This document shows, one piece after another, positions 52,832-63,175 of a stretch of 64,000 bases of DNA (position 1 is the stretch's first letter; every line of letters starts with the position of its first letter). A model generated the notes under the pieces. The model did not search any database. It was not told the DNA's origin and worked only from the letters and a program-made list of their open reading frames with translations. Origin of the DNA: Oscillatoria nigro-viridis PCC 7112 (GTDB lineage Bacteria; Cyanobacteriota; Cyanobacteriia; Cyanobacteriales; Microcoleaceae). The stretch lies in the NCBI RefSeq assembly GCF_000317475.1, contig NC_019729.1:6643445-6707444 (forward strand), read 5' to 3'. The translations under genes were made by a program, and so were the position numbers.

Positions 52832-54610
52832 GTAACTGCTCACCGCAACTGCGTTGCGGTATTGCTAATGATGGCAATCGAGCTGGCCTCTGTTGCATCT
52901 GTTGCAAGTGTAGTAAGGGGTTGAGCCAAAGCCGACGAAAATAGAGTATAGTAGCTTTCATGCTTAAAACACCAGCACTGACCAGCGAACCACCAGAGAT
53001 AGCCATCGCAGTAGAGCAGATGGCACAGACAATGCTGTCATTAGGAGAATGGCTGCTCAAGCAACAACAGCAACTCAAACAGCAACAGCGAAAACTGGCA
53101 GAAAAACAGCAGCTTATCGAAGAACAACAACAGGAAATCGAACAGTTAAAAGAAGCATTATCCAAGCTGAAAAACCGCTCCTCATCAAACAGTTCTATCC
53201 CTCCATCAGCCGACCAAATTAAAAAACCTAGCGACAAAAGCAAGCGAAAAAAAGGAAAAAAACGCGGTCCAAAATACGACCATCCGGGCAAGACACGAAA
53301 TGGATTTGGCGAACCCGACCACATCATTGAGTTACAACCCGAGCGATGTCCAGTTTGTCAGGCAGGAGTTGAGGCGATCACAACAACACCAACCAAAGTG
53401 CAACAAGTAGCCGAATTGGTAGAGCAACCAGTAGAAATCAGAGAATACCGTCGCCCATTATGTCAGTGTGTTGATTGTGGCTGGTCGGGATACTCTCAAC
53501 TACCACCCTCCGTCATCGAAGGGTTTAGCTATGGTAGCAGGTTATGTAGCGTGGTGGGTTGGCTGGGATATGGTGGTAACTTACCCTGGAGAAAACAAGA
53601 ATATTTTGTGGAACACGTCTTAGGAGTACCCATCTCTCAAGGAAGTTTAGCCAAAATGCAGCGCTACTTTCAGCAAAGTTTGCAGCCAATTTATCAACAA
53701 TGGCTCACCTACGTGCAACAGCCGGGAGTGCGCTGCGTAGATGAAACAACTTACTGTATTGATGGCATCAAGTATTGGTTGTGGGTAGCCACCAGCGATC
53801 GAGTTTGTGTACTATTATTAGCTCCGACTCGGAGTAGTGCCGAACTTCAGCAGTTATTGGGACAAAACTTTGAAGGCATTCTCAGCAGCGATTGTTTCAG
53901 TGCTTACAACCGACAATCAGCAGCGGCGAAACAGAAATGTTTAACACATCTGGAACGAGATTTAGAAGCACTCAAGCTCAGTCGATTTGAAGCTAATCGT
54001 TTGTTTGCCCAAGGCGTGGGTGAGATTTTAACCACTGCCAGAACTTTGCACAGGGACTATCATGCTGGGAAATTGAGTTGCCTTCAACTCGCTGGCAATC
54101 GTTCGGTAATTGAAGCTCAACTGCAAGCAGTTTTGCACAATCCACCAGTTACGGGATGGCCTGCCGATGCCCAACGATTAACCAACCGAATGCAACGTCA
54201 TTGGACAGAGTGGTTCACCTTTTTAGATTATCCACAAGTGAAACCTGATAACAATGATGCCGAAAGAGCTTTACGTCCAGTAGTTGTACATCGGAAAGTA
54301 ACTGGCGGGGCGCGCAGCGATTGGGGCGCTCAACTGGTGGCTCAAATGTTCAGCTTTCTCGAAACAGTTCGGTTGCAAGGACATGAAGCGATCGCGCAAC
54401 TTTATCAGTTACTTTGTTTAGCAGGTCGTAGTCCTCCGGGTTTACAGTTCAGTTGAACTTAATTGTGGGCTTGTGACGGTAGCTATTTTCAGTGGCAGCC
54501 TGCATTTTGAGCTTGGGAAATTTCCCGTTTCTACAAAACGCGCAAATTTTTCCATCACCATTTGTGGCTCCATTTGCGATACTGCAACGCAGTTGCGGTG
54601 AGCAGTTACA
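52832..54610 (+). mobile_element. IS66-family insertion sequence (single-transposase type)
   Basis: The ends GTAACTGCTCACCGCAACTG (left, 52832) and its inverse (right, to 54609) are near-perfect inverted repeats of about 33 bp starting with the IS66-typical GTAA. The flanks carry ACAATCTGG on both sides (52823-52831 and 54610-54618), an 8-9 bp target duplication. Only one transposase gene is present, without TnpA/TnpB helpers, as in the ISBst12-like subgroup. Confidence 0.9.
52960..54456 (+). CDS. IS66-family transposase
   Basis: 498 aa. An N-terminal Gln-rich coiled coil (LKQQQQLKQQQRKLAEKQQL) is followed by SSNSSIPPSADQIKKPS, a Cys zinc-finger domain (ERCPVCQAGVE, PLCQCVDCGWSGY) and the DDE domain: RCVDETTYCIDGIKYWLWV, GILSSDCFSAYN, LTHLERDLEALK and DNNDAERALRPVVVHRKVTGG. 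All look intact, so the element may still be active. Length is normal for the family. Confidence 0.93.
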   Translation: MLKTPALTSEPPEIAIAVEQMAQTMLSLGEWLLKQQQQLKQQQRKLAEKQQLIEEQQQEIEQLKEALSKLKNRSSSNSSIPPSADQIKKPSDKSKRKKGKKRGPKYDHPGKTRNGFGEPDHIIELQPERCPVCQAGVEAITTTPTKVQQVAELVEQPVEIREYRRPLCQCVDCGWSGYSQLPPSVIEGFSYGSRLCSVVGWLGYGGNLPWRKQEYFVEHVLGVPISQGSLAKMQRYFQQSLQPIYQQWLTYVQQPGVRCVDETTYCIDGIKYWLWVATSDRVCVLLLAPTRSSAELQQLLGQNFEGILSSDCFSAYNRQSAAAKQKCLTHLERDLEALKLSRFEANRLFAQGVGEILTTARTLHRDYHAGKLSCLQLAGNRSVIEAQLQAVLHNPPVTGWPADAQRLTNRMQRHWTEWFTFLDYPQVKPDNNDAERALRPVVVHRKVTGGARSDWGAQLVAQMFSFLETVRLQGHEAIAQLYQLLCLAGRSPPGLQFS

Positions 54611-54618
54611 CAATCTGG

Positions 54619-56663
54619 CTGGATTTACGCCGGATGATGGGGCCGGTGCTTCCCATCGGGCCACAGGGGCTTGGTATGCGGGAACGGCGAATCTCAATGA
54701 AAGCCGGCTGCCATCAGAAAATGGCGATCCGATTTACCGTCGCTTGGGCGATTTGTCAGCAAATAATATCACCGATGCGACTAAGACTTGGTATACTCCC
54801 GACCATACCAATGCTAATTTTACTGGCGGTAATGGTGACACTAATGCACCTTGGGAAGGAATCGGTACGGGTTGGTTTCACTCTGTTTTAGGGGGAGGTT
54901 CTCAACTGCGTCCCTACGACTTTGGCGGCAAGAAAGGGAAAACTGAGTTGGGTAATTTTGAGGATTACCTGAACAATAATCGGGCTGCTGTTTACGAGGA
55001 TAATACCTACACAGATATCACTAAGTCCTTTGGAACTCGGATGCGGGGTGATTATGCGGTTCCGACTTTGTTTAATGGGAATTTTGATGCGATCGCTGGC
55101 AGAATCAGCGCTCAAAATATCCCTGGTTGGTCTTTATTTAATGGCTCATCTGATGATACTTCACAATCCAACTTAGTTGATTGGTATACCATCGGAGAGC
55201 AAGAGCAAAACACTGCCGGAAACGGTCTGATAGGTAGCGGTTATTTAGATGCCATAAGCTACGATGTAGCTCGGCCTAATTTTGCTTTGAGAATGGGAGC
55301 AGGTGGGGCAAAGCAAATAACACACAATTATTTTGTGATGCCAGAATGGGGAGATTTGCGGTTTAACCTCCATGCACCGTATCAGAATCCTGGAAAGCTT
55401 AAGGTTGTGTTGGAAACTCAACCGGAGATCGGCTCGGATGGACGACCAATAATTGGCAGTGGTACTCATGTTCTCAAAGAGATAGATCTGGCTGCCGATC
55501 CAGGTAATTCACTAGAAACATACGCAAGCGACATTGACAAAGTTGGTTTTGGCAGAGGAGGTTTTGAAACATTTCATGTAGATAGCGTTAAGCTAGATAA
55601 GTTTCGAGGTCAAGCCGCTAAGTTGAGGTTTGAAGTTGAGGGAAACACCAGAGTTTATTTAGATGATGTTTTCTTTAAGAGCAATCATCTAAAATTTGGT
55701 AATCCCTCTGAAGCTAGATACAACTCAGCACCCCCGAACTTTACTAATCCAAATACCACCAACTTGCTAATTGAAAAACCTCAATACGTGGTATCTTACG
55801 ATCGCAGTAACCTGAATCCTGCGTGGGTAAGTTGGCAAGTCAATAAATCTTGGCTAGGTAATTCAACTCGCCCTGAGACTATCTTTGCCGGAGATCCTCA
55901 ACTACCAGAAGGATGGCCCAAGATTGACACTAGCTACTATAAAAATGCTCAGAATTTGAGCTGGGGTTTCGATCAAGGTCACGGAATTCCTTCAGGGGAT
56001 AGAACAAATCACGAAAAAGATAACTTGGCTACCTTTTTAGGAACAAATTTGATTCCACAAAGCGTAGACAACAATCGATTTTTTGGAAACCCAAACGATC
56101 CCGCACAAGCATCTGCTTGGTATAACGTAGAACAACTGACGCGGAATCTCGCTAAACAAGGTAAAGAAATTTACGTCGTTGCGGGCAGTTATGGCACAGA
56201 TGGGAATTCCCAGAAGCGAAGTAATGCTCATCCTGATGAAATCGATCGAGGATACACAAATTCAGAAGCTTTTCGCGAAAACGGGATTAACATCCCTGCA
56301 TGGACTTGGAAAACGCTTCTCATTATGGATCGCCCTGGTCAAGGTATAGCAGATGTCAGTCAAAACACGAAAGTGTATACATTTTTGACACCTAATAAAG
56401 CCGAACCATTTGCTAATTGGACTCTTACGGGACAGCCAGTACCTCATCCCTTTAATCAAATTCAAGATCGGCTAGGATTAACTGCTCCTCTCCCGGATAT
56501 CCAAAATGCAGTTGAATGGCGCAATCCTTCTACTTGGCAGATCACAATCAATCAGCTTGAAAACCTAATTGATGGCAAAGGAGGTAGAAAGATCGACTTT
56601 TTGTCTAATCTTCCTGAAAACATTCAGACTTATCTCAAAGAGCGGTTAGATCCAATTATCTAA
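54619..56663 (+). CDS. Donor cassette 3' part ending in a NUC1-type DNA/RNA non-specific endonuclease toxin
   Basis: From AGFTPDDGAGASH the frame continues the cassette begun at 51546. It carries the rest of the hydrolase-like module, the linker (MRGDYAVPTLFNGNFD, IPGWSLFNGSS, GFGRGGFETFHVD) and a 330-residue endonuclease domain: IEKPQYVVSYDRSNLNPAWV, SWGFDQGHGIPSGDRT, ATFLGTNLIPQ, ASAWYNVEQLTRNLA and IYVVAGSYG. The DRGH catalytic motif reads DQGH; the His is kept. An open frame extends upstream into the IS66 end. A start for the nuclease alone is not evident. The convergent pentapeptide gene follows 34 bp on. Confidence 0.82.
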
Positions 56664-56673
56664 TCCCTCAATC

Positions 56674-56716
56674 ATCCTTCAAATCAGACAAAAAACTTAT
56701 GTTTGATTTGAAGGAT
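56674..56716. terminator. Bidirectional terminator-like hairpin between converging genes
   Basis: ATCCTTCAAATCA pairs perfectly with TGATTTGAAGGAT, extended by ACA/TGT after one mismatch, around an A-rich 9-base loop. It overlaps the stop codon of the minus-strand pentapeptide gene. Confidence 0.6.
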
Positions 56717-57680
56717 ATATGTTAGGACCAACGATGACTTCTCCGTTTGGTAAAGTTGTATTGCGAAACAAGCCAGTTTGAGAGAAAAAAATCTTAGCAC
56801 CAACTAGATTAGCGCCTGTGAAATAGACACCATCCATATCCAATGTCAATAAATTAGCATCCCTTAAGTTAGTATAGCTTAAATCTGCCGCATCTAGACA
56901 AGCATTATTAAGGTCAGCAGTGCTCAAATTTGCCCCCCTAAAATTAACTCTTGTCAAGTAGGAATATTGAAAATTGGCACCGCTTAAGTTAGCATTAGCC
57001 AAGTGGGCATTCGGCATAATGATGTTATGTAAATCGACTCCTCTGAGGTCAGCCCGATACAAAACTATCCCCTCAAATCTTCTTTCTCCAGCAGCATAAC
57101 GCTGCAGCAATTCCTGAGTTTCCATGACTCTACTTGGATCATTTTTAACCCTCCCATCTGGCATAATAGTATGGCAAAATAATGCACCTTCTGTGTTAAT
57201 ATTTTGCCAGCGAGCCGCACCAAAATTTGTACCAGTTAGATTCGTCTTAGCCAGGTTAGCATTATTTAAGTTAGCATTCTCTAAGTTAGCACCGCTCAGG
57301 TCAGCATTCCATAAATTAACATTAGCCAGATTCGCGTTGCTAAGATTTGCACCTACTAAACAAACGCTACTCAAGTTAGCATTTTCTAGATTCGCGTTAC
57401 TCAAATTAGCCCAGCTCAGGTCGCAACCCTGCAAAATACTTGAGTGCAAATCGGAGCCACTTAAGTCGCTCTCAATCAAGTATTTACCTTGGATAACAAT
57501 TCCTTCTAAATTCATCCCGGAAAAATCTCTCCATCCATCTTTGTACAAATTGACTACCTCCCAACCTTGCATTTCTGGCCAATGCTCGTTGAGACAAGGA
57601 AGCACGATCGCTTCGTCGTTTTCTTGTTCCAGGTCGAGAAATTCTTCGTCATTCATAATTTTGATGTGCGAGCTATTCAC
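56697..57680 (-). CDS. Pentapeptide-repeat protein, candidate immunity to the NUC toxin
   Basis: 327 aa. After a short acidic N-terminus (EFLDLEQENDEAIVLPCL) there are two runs of A(D/N)LxX pentapeptides, for example ANLENANLNNANLAKTNLTG and LSTADLNNACLDAADLS, separated by a spacer (GRVKNDPSRVMETQELLQRY). The repeats form a right-handed square helix, acidic in many members and able to mimic DNA. It converges on the NUC toxin with 33 bp between stops. The same pairing recurs at 63894, so an immunity role is plausible. A start with no strong ribosome-binding site lies at 57680. Confidence 0.88.
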   Translation of the reverse strand: MNSSHIKIMNDEEFLDLEQENDEAIVLPCLNEHWPEMQGWEVVNLYKDGWRDFSGMNLEGIVIQGKYLIESDLSGSDLHSSILQGCDLSWANLSNANLENANLSSVCLVGANLSNANLANVNLWNADLSGANLENANLNNANLAKTNLTGTNFGAARWQNINTEGALFCHTIMPDGRVKNDPSRVMETQELLQRYAAGERRFEGIVLYRADLRGVDLHNIIMPNAHLANANLSGANFQYSYLTRVNFRGANLSTADLNNACLDAADLSYTNLRDANLLTLDMDGVYFTGANLVGAKIFFSQTGLFRNTTLPNGEVIVGPNIYPSNQT

Positions 57681-57800
57681 ATTATAAATAATAGTATGTC
57701 ATTAGCCAAATCAGATTACATTCTATAGCCAGAATTTCGGTTAGCCTTTGGTATTGATTCCTAACTTGACGATGACCCCTTACCAAACAGGGTTTAATTC

Positions 57801-59172
57801 CAGGGTAAGCTCATCTAATTTGGTATAAATTGTACTTGACAAAACAAACAAAATACACAGGGGAGCCCGCTCATCATTAACGGTTCTATAATGCCTCAAA
57901 AGCTAAGTCATCAAGGTAAGGAAAAGTTTATGGGTATGAGTAAAGGATTCGCTCCCTCTTGCGCGAGCGGAAAAATCCTCGCTCGCTCAACAAGTCAAAA
58001 CCTATCTCTATGGAAAATTTACAAGCTGGCTTTTCAAATTATTTTGATGACGTACCAGATCCAAGAGTGGAGCGAACCAAACACCACTTACTCAAAGATA
58101 TTCTCGTCATTGCCTTATTAGCTGTGATAGCCGGAGCCCATGGGTGGGAAGACATGGAAAATTATCGAATCAGTAAGCTTACCTGGTTACAAAAGTTTTT
58201 AAAGTTACCCAATGGCATCCCAAGTGACGATACATTCCGTCGGGTCTTTGAAAAGCTAGATCCAAAAATTTTATCTTCAAAAATTGCGAACATGGATGAA
58301 CCAATTAATCGGGTCAGTTGCTCAAGAAGTGATCCCGATTGATGGAAAAAGTCTGAGAGGGTCTTATGACCGAACAAAAGGGGTAAAAAACTTACATTTA
58401 GTGACGGCATGGGCGAGTGAACATCGGTTAGTCTTGGGACAAGTCAAAGTTGAAGACCATTCAAATGAAATCACAGCCATCCCGGCATTGTTGGAATTAA
58501 TTGACATCACCGGAGCCATTATTACGATTGATGCGATGGGGACTCAAGCCGAAATTGTTCGCTTAATTCGTGAGAAAAAAGGCGATTATTTAGTCACCTT
58601 AAAAAGTAATCACCCAACTCTTTATAATCAAGTTAAAACCTGTTTGAGATGGCTAAATATCAACAGTTTGAGGGAATTGAAGTGAGTCATGATTTCCGCA
58701 CAGAAAAGGGACATCATCGCGTCGAAATTAGAAAAGTTTGGGCGGTGCCAGTGGCGGCATTAGGAGGAATTTATAAACAAGAACAATGGACAGATATTCA
58801 GACTATTGTTTGTGTAGAACGAGTCCGTCATCTTTGGAACAAAACGACTCAAGAGGTACAGTTTTACCTAAGTTTTTTACCAGTTGATGCTCAGCTTAAT
58901 GGTCGTGTAATTCGTCAACATTGGGGGATTAAAAACCAAGTTCATTGGACTTTAGATGTCACTTTTAATGAAGACAAATGCCGCATTCGGTCGTTAAACA
59001 GCCCTCAAAACTTGGCTCTTCTAAGACGAATGGCACTTAATGCCATCAATCAAGAAACGACTCTCCGACGTAGTTTGCGACAAAAAAAGAAACGAGCGGC
59101 GATGAATGATGACTATATGATGCAGATTCAAAGAGTGCTTGTGTCAAGCCTGATTGAGATGCTCTTACCCTG
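57801..59172 (+). mobile_element. ISAs1-like insertion sequence with degenerate transposase
   Basis: Left end CAGGGTAAGCTCATCT (57801) and right end, inverted, CAGGGTAAGAGCATCT (to 59172) match in 14 of 16 bases. No target duplication is visible, so one flank was probably rearranged. It lies between the pentapeptide gene and the second NUC cassette. Confidence 0.75.
58010..59160 (+). pseudogene. ISAs1-family transposase, broken by two frameshifts
   Basis: Piece 1 from ATG 58010: MENLQAGFSNYFDDVPDPRV, DILVIALLAVIAGAHGWEDM, IPSDDTFRRVFEKLDP. Frame changes near 58290. Piece 2: VIPIDGKSLRGSYDRTKGV (first catalytic Asp), ITIDAMGTQAEIVRLI, GDYLVTLKSNHPTLY. Frame changes again near 58655. Piece 3: FRTEKGHHRVEIRKVWAV, NGRVIRQHWGIKNQVHWTL then DVTFNEDKCRIRS. 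The last piece has no stop before the IS end and runs into the NUC cassette frame. Confidence 0.85.
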
Positions 59173-60224
59173 CGGGGGGAAAGAGCAGCGGACGTTTAGT
59201 TCTGTTGGGCGCGTTCCGGTGAGTTTTGATAATACGCTATCTGCTGGTATGCGGGGGGATTATGCGGTTCCTACTCTGTTTAATGGGAATTTTGACCAGT
59301 TTATTCCTAATAAAAGCGATGCTGAAAATTTGGGTCGGAATACTATCTCTCAGGAAATTCCTGGGTGGTCTTTCCACAATAGTGCCACATCAAAGTTGGT
59401 GTCACCTATTAACAACCTCGTAGAGTGGAGTCAGATAGCTCAACAATATCCCAATTTTTCCAATTACTTGAGCTTATTAGGTATTAACTCTCAAGCTCAA
59501 AATTATCAACCCAATTATGCTCTAAAATTAGGTGCGGGCGAGAGCATTACGCACAATCGCTTTGTCGTACCGGATTGGGGAGTATTGCGTTTAGATATTC
59601 ACGTTCCAGAGTCATCTTTGAACAAAGGTGGAAGACTCAAGGTGTATCTGGAAGAAGTAGGTTCGCCGGAAAATGTAAAAATAGGAGAAATTTCGCTAGA
59701 AGAATCTGAACCCACAATGGAGAAAGCCACAAGAACTAGCTTGAGAGAGCGAGAGCCAGATGGGAGTCGCCAAACATATGAGGTTAATATACCTGGCAAT
59801 TACGGCTATGACAAGGATACCATTGGTTACGGCTCATCTGGCTTTGAAACTTTCCATATTGATGTACCTCCCAGCCTGAGAGGTAAAGCTGCCAAACTCA
59901 CGTTGGAATTGCAAGGTGAGGAGCCTGTGTATATAGACAACGCATTCTTCAAGAGTGAAGTTCTCAAGTGGGGGAATCCTACTGAAGCCAGAAACGATCT
60001 TCAGTTTGAAAATAACTTTTTGATTAAAAAGCCTCAATACACCCTTTCTTATAACCGCAGCAAAAACACCATTAATTGGGTTGTTGGAAATTAGATAAAA
60101 CGTGGTTGGGAGATATTAAAATACCGCTGTTCTTTGGCTTTGCCCAAGACACGGAATTAGTTAAAACTGGCTGGTATTCGGTAAAAGATAGTGACTATGA
60201 TGCGCTTTATCTCAAAGATAAAGA
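59173..60224 (+). pseudogene. Second NUC donor cassette, 5' part (linker and start of endonuclease domain)
   Basis: From about 59200 (GRVPVSFDNTLSAGMRGDY) it matches the giant gene's linker region (RVPLTEDN, MRGDYAVPTLFNGNFD, IPGWSFHNS, GYGSSGFETFHIDVP). The endonuclease domain begins at IKKPQYTLSYNRSKNTINWV. One base is missing near 60083, shifting WV to a stop at 60092-60094; the homologous frame resumes as WKLDKTWLGDIK and runs to LYLKDKD, where the IS4-like element is inserted. Confidence 0.8.
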
Positions 60225-60335
60225 CTGGGGGGGTGACGACCCGCCCCAAACCCATAGTTAGTAAGGATTGAGCCAACTTGTGGTAAAAAAAGATAGGCAG
60301 CAGAGTTGTTACACGCTTGCCTATCCAAAAAAATA

Positions 60336-61198
60336 ATGATACCAAGATTCTACCAGACTCCTAGACAAAAACACCTGACGCCATCTCAGTTTTTGGTGAT
60401 GACAATTTTGCTATCCTTGATGCAATCAGAAAAACAAGTGAGATTAGAGCGGCTCTCCCGAGTATTTCCCTGTCTAATTACAGCCGAAAGTCGGCGACGT
60501 AAATTACAAAGATTTTTAGATTTACCTCACTTAACAATCGAATTAATTTGGTTCCCATTAATTACTTATTGGTTGACCACTTATTGCCGTGTTGGTACTC
60601 GCTTATCAAGATCAATCGATCGCAGTCAATGGGGCTGTATTAATTTGTTCATGGTTAGCTTAATCTGGGAGCGAAGAGCAATTCCATTATACTGGTCATT
60701 GTTACCAAAATTGGGTAGCAGCAACTTCGAGTCACAAACGACAAATCTACAGCAAGTTTTACCATTGTTTTCAGAATATAAAGTCATCGTTTTAGGAGAT
60801 CGTGAATTTTGTTCGGTAGATTTAGGAAACTGGCTGAAGGAAAAGGGTGTGTCTTTTTGCTTAAGAATAAAGAGGAATCATTGTATTGAAATAGAACATT
60901 TAGTTTGGCAGCGGTTAGATGAATTAGGAATAGTGCCGGGAACCTCTTTATATTTTCAAGGTAAAAGAGTTAGGAAAACTCGGCCTGCCACTGGATTTGA
61001 TGTTGCAAGTAGCGTGGAAAAGAAACTATGGAGCATGGAAGGTTGATGAAGCATGGTTTATTCTCACAGATTTAGGTTCATTATCGGCAGCTATCGATGC
61101 TTACAAGCAACGGATGGGCATTGAAGAAATGTTTAGAGATTGTAAAACAGTCGGCTACGATCTGGAAGGAACTAGCTTAAAAGAAAATCGACTAATTA
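60336..61198 (+). pseudogene. IS4-family transposase, frameshifted and split by a nested IS
   Basis: From ATG 60336: FYQTPRQKHLTPSQFLVMTI, RLSRSIDRSQWGCINLFM (catalytic Asp), VIVLGDREFCSVDLGNWL (second Asp). A frameshift near 61005 moves it to LQVAWKRNYGAWKVDEAWFI and GIEEMFRDCKTVGYDLEGT, with the catalytic Glu. The nested IS cuts at NRLI. The end resumes at 62874-63154 (ILLMTLAYSSAIFEGTSLRK ... MRAATLIRSIS). Confidence 0.85.
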
Positions 61199-62867
61199 GG
61201 GCTTGCTGAATAAGTGCTGAAAGGTTCACCACATGAGGGCTGCGATCGCCCGAGCGTGGGTGGTGAGTGCAACAAATACAGGTAAAATAGTACAGAACCC
61301 TTGCACCACCGTTAACAGTTGTGTACCGAAAAGTTGACCCAGACGGCACCCCACCAGAAAGCTTTGAATTTCCTCATGGAGGAAAATTAGCCTCAGACAA
61401 CCGTTGGGTAATGATGGCCCAATTGATACCGTGGTCAGAATTTGAAGCAGAATATGCTGAAAATTTTGCCTCATCTATAGGGGCACCCGCTAAATCATTT
61501 AGGATAGCATTGGGGGCATTAATCATCAAAGAGAAATTGGGAACTAGCGATCGCGAAACTGTAGAACAAATTCGAGAAAACCCTTATCTACAATACTTTA
61601 TCGGTCTCTCATTCTATAGCAATGAGATTCCATTTGATGCCTCCCTATTGGTTCATTTTCGACAAAGAATCAGCGTCAATCTCGTCAATAAAGTGAACCA
61701 AAAGATGGTGAAGAATCTCCGAGAATCCCCGACACCTCAACCTGAATCAAGCAAAAAAAACCAGCAGAACTAAATGAGAGTGAAAATCAGGGAAAATTAT
61801 TATTAGATGCAAGTTGTGCTAGCGCAGATATCACCTATCCAACTGACATAGGAATTCTCAATCGAACAAGAATGCAAACCGAAAAAATCGTAGATATCCT
61901 CTACGAGTCAATCAAAGACCAATGCCTGAAAAAACCCAGAACCTACCGCAAAAAAGCTCGTAAAGATTACCTAGCGATTGCCAAGCAGCGCCGACCGACG
62001 CAGAGCAAAAAAAGAACAGCCATTAAAAAGCAACTGCAATATATCAAAAGAAACCTAGCTCATATTGAGAAATTAATCGAGTTAGGCTCTCTTTTGGAGA
62101 ACTTGAGTAAGCGACAATATAAACTGCTGCTAGTCTGTCAGGAAGTTTACCGCCAACAATCCTGGATGTACCAACACAAAACAAATAGAATTGACGATAG
62201 AATAGTAAGTTTAACCCAACCCCATGTTCGTCCCATAGTTAGAGGAAAAGCAGGAAAAGCCACAGAGTTTGGAGCCAAAATCTCAGCGAGCAGTTGTGAC
62301 GGGTATATATTTTTAGATCGAATTAGTTGGGATAACTTCAATGAATCAGGAGACTTAATAGCCCAAGTAGAAGCATTTAAAGAATTCACAGGACATTACC
62401 CAGAATCAGTTCACGTTGACCAAATTTATCGCACTCTATCGAATAGAGCATGGTGTAAAGAAAGAGGAATTAGGATGAGTGGTCCGCCCTTGGGAAGACG
62501 ACCAGCCCATGTGAGTAAAGCAACAAAAAAGCAAGCTCAAGAAGATGAGAAAGCTCGTCAAGCTATAGAAGGAAAATTTGGTCAAGCAAAAAGAAGATTT
62601 AATCTCGATCGAGTGATGGCTAAACTCGATAATACATCCCAAACAACGATTGCAATTGCTTTTTTAGTTATGAACCTTGTGGCTGGGTTATTGCGGTTAT
62701 TGTGGCTTTTTGTGTGTCAATTTTTATTAATAACAACTGGAAAGAAGGCAACGATTATCAAAAGTTATATCCTGGTATTACAACTAAAAGAAAAACTTAA
62801 GTTGAGCGTAGGCTAGCAATAGCGCGATGGAACTTTTTTGAGTTTTTTGGACTTATTCAGCAAGCCC
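61199..62867 (+). mobile_element. IS5-like (IS1182-type) insertion sequence nested in the IS4-like element
   Basis: The ends GGGCTTGCTGAATAAG (61199) and its exact inverse (to 62867) flank the element. TAATTA is present at both junctions (61193-61198, 62868-62873). Joining the outside halves restores the host transposase frame. Confidence 0.87.
61321..62816 (+). CDS. IS5-family transposase in two frames joined at an A8 run
   Basis: Frame 1 (61321-61773): KVDPDGTPPESFEFPHGG, MAQLIPWSEFEAEYAENF, IALGALIIKEKLGTSDRETV, NPYLQYFIGLSFY. At 61753-61760 there is a run of eight A. A -1 shift there gives KPAELNESENQGKLLLDASC then ASADITYPTDIGILN, the first catalytic Asp region, and continues in the frame ending at 62816 (GKAGKATEFGAKIS, PESVHVDQIYRTLSNRAWC, EGKFGQAKRRFNLDR with the final Glu). 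Programmed frameshifting is likely because both parts are otherwise clean; a simple indel is the alternative. Confidence 0.85.
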
Positions 62868-62873
62868 TAATTA

Positions 62874-63154
62874 ACATAATTCTGCTCATGACACTCGCCT
62901 ACAGTTCCGCAATATTTGAAGGCACGTCTCTTCGGAAAAAGCAGGTAGAAAAATATGTATGTCGGCGTCAAGAACCTAAAAAAAGATATCGAAGACGGAG
63001 TACATTTGGTATTGGCTTAGATGGAGAAAAGTGGGTTAATTATCTCGAACAATATTCTGATGTGGTGGAACAGTTAATAAAGTTAACTCCAAATAAACGT
63101 CGCTTTTATCAACAAGGTATGCGGGCTGCAACCCTGATTCGGTCTATCTCCTAG
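62874..63154 (+). pseudogene. C-terminal part of the split IS4-family transposase
   Basis: ILLMTLAYSSAIFEGTSLRK to MRAATLIRSIS continues the frame interrupted at 61198. It is the C-terminal helical tail of the transposase, not a gene of its own. Confidence 0.82.
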
Positions 63155-63175
63155 GCCTCTTTGTCACCCCCCCAG

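Larger units (their letters stand above)
60225..63175 (+). mobile_element. IS4-like insertion sequence carrying a nested IS
   Basis: The ends CTGGGGGGGTGAC (60225) and its inverse (to 63175) are 13-bp inverted repeats. AGATAAAGA is duplicated on both sides (60216-60224, 63176-63184). Without the nested 1.67-kb element and its duplication, the IS is about 1.28 kb. Confidence 0.88.

Noticed and set aside
52737..53327. Minus-strand open frame of 196 codons
   Set aside because: Antisense of the Gln-rich N-terminus of the IS66 transposase.
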